From: an uncultured Caulobacterales bacterium
GTDB lineage: Bacteria; Pseudomonadota; Alphaproteobacteria; Caulobacterales; Maricaulaceae
Direction of reading: 5' to 3'
Assembly: GCA_947503715.1 (NCBI GenBank)
Contig: CANNER010000001.1
Span: 62,001-126,000, forward strand
Length of the DNA: 64,000 bases
Every line of letters starts with the position of its first letter. The first letter of the stretch is position 1. Shown in pieces: positions 29,001 through 38,000 of this stretch. The notes beneath the pieces are model-generated. The model was given only the letters and a program-made list of their open reading frames with translations. It did not search any database and was not told where the DNA came from. A program made the position numbers and the translations under genes.

Positions 29001-32000
29001 CACGGGTACAAATGATCTGGCGACCATTACGGGTACTGCCACGGGCGGCGTCACCGAAGATGATGCTATGGCGAACACGGCCACGGGCACATTGACGGTT
29101 TCAGACGCAGATACCGGTGAAGACGTTTTGATCGCTGTTATGGCGGGTCAGGACGGCGATAATGGCTACGGCACATTTGAAGTCTCCGCTGCGGGCGTTT
29201 GGACTTACACATTGGATGACTCGGACCCTGCGGTTCAGGCGCTTCCCATGGGCGCGACCCTCACGGACACAATCACGGTCATGTCGGCTGACGGCACGGC
29301 GTCTCAACTCATCACTGTTACAATTACAGGCGCGAATGATGCGGCGACCTTTGCTGGCGATGTCTCGGGCGCAGTGGTTGAAGCTGGCGGCGTTGCGAAT
29401 GCTGACGCCGGGACTCCGTCAGTCTCCGGGACCGTCACAGTGGCAGATGTCGATACGGGTCAGGCCGGTTTCCAAGCGGCGCTCGCGGGTGATCTTGTTG
29501 GCACTTATGGTACTTTCACCTTCAACGAGATGACGGGGGCATGGGATTACACACTCAATAACAGCACAGCAGACGCGTTGAATGATGAGCAGGTTGTCAC
29601 AGATACGCTAACCATCTTGTCGACAGACGGCACGAGTCAGGATCTCGTCGTGACCATTACGGGCACGAATGACGCGCCCGTGCTCGCGGCGCAGGTCGGA
29701 ACAGTCTCTGCAACTGAAGATAACGGACCTGTTGCTTTCGACCTGACAGCCTTGGCCTCCGATGTAGATGCCGAAGATACAGCGGCGAATTTGACCTATG
29801 CGATCACGACAGCTCCGAGTGAGGGCAGTGCGTCGATCAGCGGTGGTATGCTGATATTTGATCCGGGTACTGATTTCCAAGAGTTGGGTGCAGGTATCAC
29901 GACGACAGTCACGGTTCAGGTGCAAGCCACCGACGCCAGTGGTGGAACCTCGAATATTGAGACGATCACATTCACAGTCACAGGCGTGAATGACGATGCC
30001 GTTATTGCAGGCGTTGCGACGGGCGATGTGATCGAAGATGACGCGATGGCGAATACGGCCACCGGCACACTGACGGTGACTGACGTTGATACAGGCGAAG
30101 ATGTTCTTGTGGCCGTTGCTGCGGGTACAGCTGGCGATAATGGTTACGGCACGTTTGAAGTCTCCGCTGCGGGCGTTTGGACTTACACGCTGGATAATAT
30201 GAACGGTGCGGTTCAGGCGCTTCCGGCAGGATCGACGCTGACTGACACGTACACAGTTGTTTCGGCAGATGGCACGGCGATGGAAACCATCACGGTGACC
30301 ATCACGGGTACCAATGATGCGGCCACGATTGCGGGTCTCGCGACGGGTGGTGTGACCGAAGATGACGCCATGGCGAATACGGCCACGGGCACGCTGACAG
30401 TCACGGATGTTGATACGGGCGAAAATGTTCTGGTGGCAGTTGCAGCTGGCACAGCTGGCGATGCGGGTTACGGTACGTTCGAAGTTTCCGCTGCAGGAGT
30501 TTGGACTTACACATTGGATAACTCCAATTCGGCTGTGCAGGCTCTTCCAGCAGGCGTCACGCTAACTGACACGATTACTGTCTCATCTGCCGATGGTACG
30601 GCGATGGAAACCATCACGGTCACCATCACGGGTACAAATGATGCGGCCACGATTGCGGGTCTGGCCACAGGTGATGTGACCGAAGATGACGCGATGGCGA
30701 ATACGGCCACGGGTACACTGACGGTGACTGACGTTGATACAGGCGAAGATGTTCTTGTTGCGGTCACTGCGGGTACAGCTGGCGATAATGGTTACGGCAC
30801 GTTTGAAGTCTCCGCGGCTGGTGTTTGGACTTACACGTTGGATAATCACGATTCAGACGTTCAAGCGCTTCCGGCTGGCGATACGCTGACGGATACGATT
30901 ACTGTTATGTCAGCAGACGGCACGGCGATGGAAACCATCACGGTGACCATCACGGGTACCAATGATGCGGCCACGATTGCGGGTCTCGCGACGGGTGGTG
31001 TGACTGAGGATGACGCCATGGCGAATACGGCCACGGGCACGCTGACAGTCACGGATGTCGATACGGGTGAAAATGTTCTGGTCGAAGTACCGTCCGGTAC
31101 AGCGGGTGATGCAGGTTACGGTACCTTCGCGGTTACGGCGGCGGGTGTTTGGACTTACACATTGGATAATTCCAACAGTTCAGTTCAGGCTCTACCTGCA
31201 GGCGTCACGCTTACCGACACGATTACTGTCTCGTCAGCTGACGGGACTGCGATGGAAACCATCACGGTGACGATCACAGGGACGAATGATGCTGCCACGA
31301 TCGCGGGCCTTGCGACGGGTGGTGTGACGGAAGATGACGCCATGGCCAACACTGCCACAGGAACACTGACGGTGACTGACGTTGATACAGGCGAGGATGT
31401 TCTGGTCGAGGTGCCAGCCGGTACGGCGGGACTAAATGGCTATGGCACGTTTGAAGTCACGGCGGCGGGTGTTTGGACATACACGCTGGATAATTCCAAT
31501 GGGTCGGTTCAGGCGCTTCCGGCTGGCGATACGCTGACGGACACGATCACGGTTATGTCGGCTGACGGGACTGCGATGGAAACCATTACGGTGACGATTA
31601 CAGGCACAAATGATGCGGCTGTCATCGCAGGCACGACCATAGGTGCTGTGACGGAAGATGCTGCGATGAATACGGCTTCCGGAACGCTAATGGTGACGGA
31701 TGTCGATACAGGTGAAACCGGCTTCCAAGCCGCAGCTATGGCTGACCTCTCCGGCACTTACGGCACATTTACCTTTGATGAGACATCGGGGGCTTGGACT
31801 TATACGCTCAATAATATGCTGGCTGCGACACAAGGCCTGACGGATGGACAGGACGTCACGGAAACGCTGACTATTCTTTCTCTGGATGGAACAAGTCAGG
31901 ATATCGTTGTGACTGTCACGGGTGAAAATGATCTAGCGACGATCGTTGGCGATGTAACAGGTGCTGTTGTCGAGGCGAGCGGTGATGATACGCCTGACGC

Positions 32001-35000
32001 CGGGACTCCGTCGGATAGCGGCACGCTGACCGTGTCTGATGCTGATGTGGGTGAGGCCGTCTTCCAAGTTGCGTCGGCCGGTGATCTTGCCGGGACTTAT
32101 GGTACATTTACGTTTGATGACGCCACAGGCGCTTGGACATACACATTGGATAACACTCTGGCCGCGACGCAAGGTTTGGCGGTTGGCGTGACGGCCATGG
32201 AAACGCTGACAGTTCTTTCATTCGACGGAACGGCAACCGAGACAATTACCGTCACCGTGACGGGTGCCAATGATGGCCCTGATGCGACGGACGACACCGC
32301 AACTGTGAATGAGGGCGCCTTCGGGACCTTCAACGTCCTGTTCGGGAATAGTCAAGGCGTATTGGCCGATAGCGATATTGACGGCGATTCACTCTTCGTC
32401 ATATCCGCCTCCGATATTGATGATGACGCCGAAGACGGTGTGACCGGAAATGACGGTGTGAGCGGTCTGGTCTCAGGCGTTCCGCAAACATTCTTCACAG
32501 ATTTCGGCGCAGAAGTCACAGTCTCGGCCAATGGATCAATCACCTATAATCTGACATCTCCAACGGCGGCCTTTAACAGCCTCGCGCTTGGCGAAATGGC
32601 GATTGATACATTCTCCTACACGATTTCCGACGGGAATGGCGGTACGGATACGGCGACATTCAGCGTCACAATCGTCGGTACGAATGATCCTGTAACCGCC
32701 GTTACCGATGCGATTGTCGCAATCGAAGACGGGGCAGGTTTGACCGGAAATCTGACGGATAATGATCAGGATGTTGATACGAATGATACATTCTCAATCG
32801 TCAATATCACGGGCGGATCCGGAACATCTGTTGCCGCGCGTTTGGACGGCGGCTTTGACCTGACGCTCTCTGATGGTGTGCTGGTCTCCGTCGACTCGGA
32901 CGGATCCTACACAGTGACGGCTCCGGATAGTCTCGCCGATGGGTATGAGGTTACGGGTAACTTTACCTACACAGTCCAGGATACAGGCGGTGCGCAATCC
33001 TTTGCGACGGTCAGTATTTCCGTCACAGGCACGAATGATGCCCCGGATGTAACAATGATCACAGCTCCGCCGACGGATGAGGACCAGGCTGCTGTCGATA
33101 TTAACCTTCTTCAAGGTCAGACGGATGTCGATATGAATGATGCGCCGGATGTCCTGAGCGTGAATTCGATTGTCGTAACGTCATCCGATGGCCGCACAGT
33201 GGTCTTCAGCGATGTTGGCTCTGTTGTCACGATTGACCCGGCTCAGTTTAACGACTTGGCAGGTGGCGATTCAGTGACATTGACCATCACATATAACGTC
33301 AATGACGGTTTTGTGGATGTTCAGAACACAGCAGAGCTTGTGATTAACGGCGTCAATGATGCGGCCACGATTGCGGGTCTGGCCACAGGTGATGTGACCG
33401 AAGATGACGCGATGGCGAATACGGCCACGGGTACACTGACAGTCACTGACGTTGATACGGGCGAGAATGTTCTTGTTGCGGTGACTGCGGGTACAGCTGG
33501 CGATAATGCATACGGCACGTTCGAAGTTTCCGCGGCGGGTGTTTGGACTTACACATTGGATAATTCCAACAGTGCAGTCCAAGCCCTTCCGGCAGGCGAT
33601 ACGCTGACGGATACGATCACGGTTATGTCGGCTGACGGGACTGCGATGGAAACCATCACGGTGACCATCACGGGTACCAATGATGCGGCCACGATTGCGG
33701 GTCTCGCGACGGGTGGTGTGACTGAGGATGACGCCATGGCGAATACGGCCACGGGCACGCTGACAGTCACGGATGTCGATACGGGTGAAAATGTTCTGGT
33801 CGAAGTACCGTCCGGTACAGCGGGTGATGCAGGTTACGGTACCTTCGCGGTTACGGCGGCGGGTGTTTGGACTTACACATTGGATAATTCCAACAGTTCA
33901 GTTCAGGCTCTACCTGCAGGCGTCACGCTTACCGACACGATTACTGTCTCGTCAGCTGACGGGACTGCGATGGAAACCATTACGGTGACCATCACGGGTA
34001 CGAATGATACGGCCACGATTGCGGGTGTCTCAACTGGTAACGTGACGGAAGATGACGCCATGGCAAATACGGCCACGGGTACACTGATGGTGACTGACGT
34101 TGATACGGGCGAGGATGTTCTGGTCGAGGTGCCAGCCGGTACGGCGGGACTAAATGGCTATGGCACGTTTGAAGTCACGGCGGCGGGTGTTTGGACATAC
34201 ACGCTGGATAATTCCAATGGGTCGGTTCAGGCGCTTCCGGCTGGCGATACGCTGACGGATACGATCACGGTTATGTCGGCTGACGGGACTGCGATGGAAA
34301 CTATCACGGTGACCATCACGGGTACGAATGACACGGCCACGATTGCGGGTCTCGCGACAGGTGATGTGACCGAAGATGACGCGATGGCGAACACGGCCAC
34401 GGGTACGTTGACAGTCACGGATGTCGATACGGGTGAAAATGTTCTGGTCGAAGTACCGTCCGGTACAGCGGGTGATGCAGGTTACGGTACCTTCGCGGTT
34501 ACGGCGGCGGGTGTTTGGACTTACACATTGGATAATTCCAACAGTTCAGTTCAGGCTCTACCTGCAGGCGTCACGCTAACTGACACGATTACTGTCTCAT
34601 CAGAAGATGGTACTGCGATGGAAACCATTACGGTGACCATCACGGGTACGAATGATACGGCCACGATTGCGGGTGTCTCAACTGGTAACGTGACGGAAGA
34701 TGATGCCATGGCAAATACGGCCACGGGTACGCTGATGGTGACTGACGTTGATACGGGCGAAAATGTTCTTGTGGCAGTTGCTGCGGGAGCGGCTGGTGAC
34801 AATGGTTACGGCACGTTTGAAGTGACTGAGGCCGGTGTTTGGACATACACGCTGGACAACTTAAATCCGACCGTGAATGCGCTGCCTGCGGGTATCACTT
34901 TGACGGACACGATCACGGTTATGTCGGCCGACGGCACGGCGATGGAAACCATCACGGTGACGATTACCGGTTCGAATGACGTCGCTGCAATCTTCGGCGT

Positions 35001-38000
35001 CTCAACAGGAGCCGTGACCGAAGATGACGCTGCCGCAAATGCGGCGTCGGGAACGCTGCTTATTGATGATCCGGATACGGGCGAAGCCGGTTTCCAAGCT
35101 GCTGCAATGGCTGATCTGTCCGGCACATATGGTACATTTACCTTTAACGAAGTCTCCGGTGAGTGGACGTACACGCTCGATAATTCGCGCACGGTTACAC
35201 AGGCTCTGACGGATGGTCAGATTGTAACGGAAACACTGACCGTTCTATCGATTGATGGCGTCAGCCAGGATATCGTTGTCACCGTCACAGGTGAGAACGA
35301 CGCCGCTACGATTGCGGGTGTCGCGACAGGTGACGTCACGGAAGATGCTGAAATCAATACGGCCACGGGTACGCTGACAATCACAGATGTGGATACAGGC
35401 GAAGATGTTTTTGTCGCTGTCACCGCTGGTACAGCGGGCGATAATGCTTACGGAACCTTCGAAGTGACCGAAGCGGGTGTTTGGACCTACACATTGGATA
35501 ATTCCAATGGCACGGTTCAGGCACTGCCTGCGGGTGTTACACTGACGGACACGATCACGGTTATGTCGGCTGACGGGACTGCGATGGAAACCATTATGGT
35601 AACCATCACGGGTACGAATGACGACGCGATCTTCGGCGGCACCACAACCGGTGCAGTGGTTGAAGCCGGCGGCGTTGCAAATGCCGATGCCGGAACTCCG
35701 TCTGCGACGGGCACAGTCACTGTGGCTGATGTCGATACAGGCGAGACCGGCTTCCAAGCTGTCTTGGCCGCTGATCTTGTTGGAACCTACGGTACATTTA
35801 CCTTTGATGAGACATCGGGGGCGTGGACCTATACGCTGAATAACAGCACGGCAGACGCGCTGGATGACGGTGAGACCGTTACGGAAACCCTGACGATTAT
35901 GTCCCTCGACGGGACGATGCAGGACATTGATGTGACCGTTACCGGCACAAATGATGCGCCGGTTGCGATGGCTGATGTTAATAGCGGTATCGAAGACGGC
36001 CCGCTCATTTTGGGAAGTGTCGCGACGAATGACAGCGACGTCGACGCAGATGCGATCTTGACATATACATTGGCTGACGGGCCTGTCGCAGGACTGACCT
36101 TGAGCCCCAATGGCATCTACAGTTTCGATACGACGGATGCGGCCTATCAAAGCCTTAACCGTAACGAGACATTGGTTCTGACAATCAACTACCTCGTGAC
36201 GGATGAGCAGGGCGCTTCAACTCCGTCAACACTGACCATCACGCTAACCGGTACAAATGACACGCCGGTTATGACGGCGCAGGTCGGAACTGTTGCGGCG
36301 AATGAGGACGGCATGGCTGTCACATTTGATCTGTCGACATTGGGCACTGATGCGGATGATGAGAATGACGGTTCAAACCTGACTTACGCCATTACGACTG
36401 GTCCAAGCGAAGGCAGTGCGTCGATTATGGGGACAGATTTGTCCTTTGATCCGGGTTCTGACTTCCAGGACTTGGCAGCCGGTGAAACTCGCATTGTAAC
36501 AATGCAGGTGCAAGCCACAGATGCTCAAGGCGCGTTCTCAAATATCGAGACGATCAGCTTCACCGTGACTGGCGTCAATGACGCGGCCACAATTGCGGGT
36601 CTTGCGACAGGTGATGTCATTGAAGATGATGCTGCGGCCAACACGGCTACAGGTACGCTGACAGTCACGGATGTGGATACAGGCGAAGATGTTCTGGTCG
36701 AAGTACCGTCCGGCACGGCAAGCGATAATGGTTACGGTACCTTTGCGGTCACGGCCGCGGGTGTTTGGACTTACACATTGGATAACTCCAATTCGGCTGT
36801 CCAAGCCCTTCCAGCAGGTGTCACTTTGACGGACACGATTACTGTCTCATCAGCAGATGGCACGGCGATGGAAACCATTACGGTGACCATCACGGGTACG
36901 AACGATACGGCCACGATTGCGGGTGTCGCCACAGGTGATGTGACGGAAGATGACGCTGCGGCGAATACTGCGACGGGTACTCTGACAATTACTGACGTTG
37001 ATACAGGCGAAGCCGAATTGGTAGCCGTTCCTTCCGGTACAGCTGGCGATGCAGGTTATGGTACCTTTGAAGTGACTGAAGCGGGCGTTTGGACTTACAT
37101 GTTGGATAATTCCAACAGTTCGGTTCAAGCACTACCTGCAGGTGTGACGCTGACCGATACGATCACGGTGATGTCCGCTGACGGCACGGCGATGGAGACC
37201 ATCACAGTCACCATTACGGGGACCAATGATGTCGCCACGATTGCGGGTGTCGCAACAGGTGACGTCACAGAGGACGCCATGGGCAATACGACTACGGGTA
37301 CGTTGACGGTCACGGATGTGGATACAGGCGAAGATGTTCTAGTCGCCGTCACCGCTGGTACAGCGGGCGATGCGGGCTACGGTACATTTGAAGTCACCGA
37401 GGCGGGCGTTTGGGCTTACACATTGGATAATTCCAATAGCACAGTTCAGGCCCTTCCTGCCGGTGTGACACTGACCGACACGATTACGGTTATGTCGGCT
37501 GACGGCACGGCGATGGAAACTATCACGGTGACTATCACGGGGTCTAATGACACACCTGTTCTGGCGGGGACTGTGACGGGTGAGGTTGTCGAGGATAATG
37601 CCTTCACGACATCCGGCCAGATTACGATCACCGACGTCGATACGGGCGAGGACTTGGTCCAAGCGCAAGCGGCGGCTCTTGGCAGTAACGGACTGGGTAG
37701 TTTCACAGTCCTGTCTGACGGATCGTGGACCTACACGCTCGATAATGATAATGTGGCTGTTCAGGGACTGGCCGTTGGAGAAACAACGACTGACAGCCTG
37801 ATCGTCACATCACTTGATGGCAGTGAGACAATCACACTGACCGTCACAATTACCGGCGGTGTTAATATTATTGTCGGTACAGATGAGCCTGACACATTAA
37901 ACGGGACATCTGATGAGGATGATATCACCGGCGGAGACGGTGATGACTTCATATTCGGCAATGGCGGTGATGACGTTATCGACGGTGGTGCAGGTAATGA

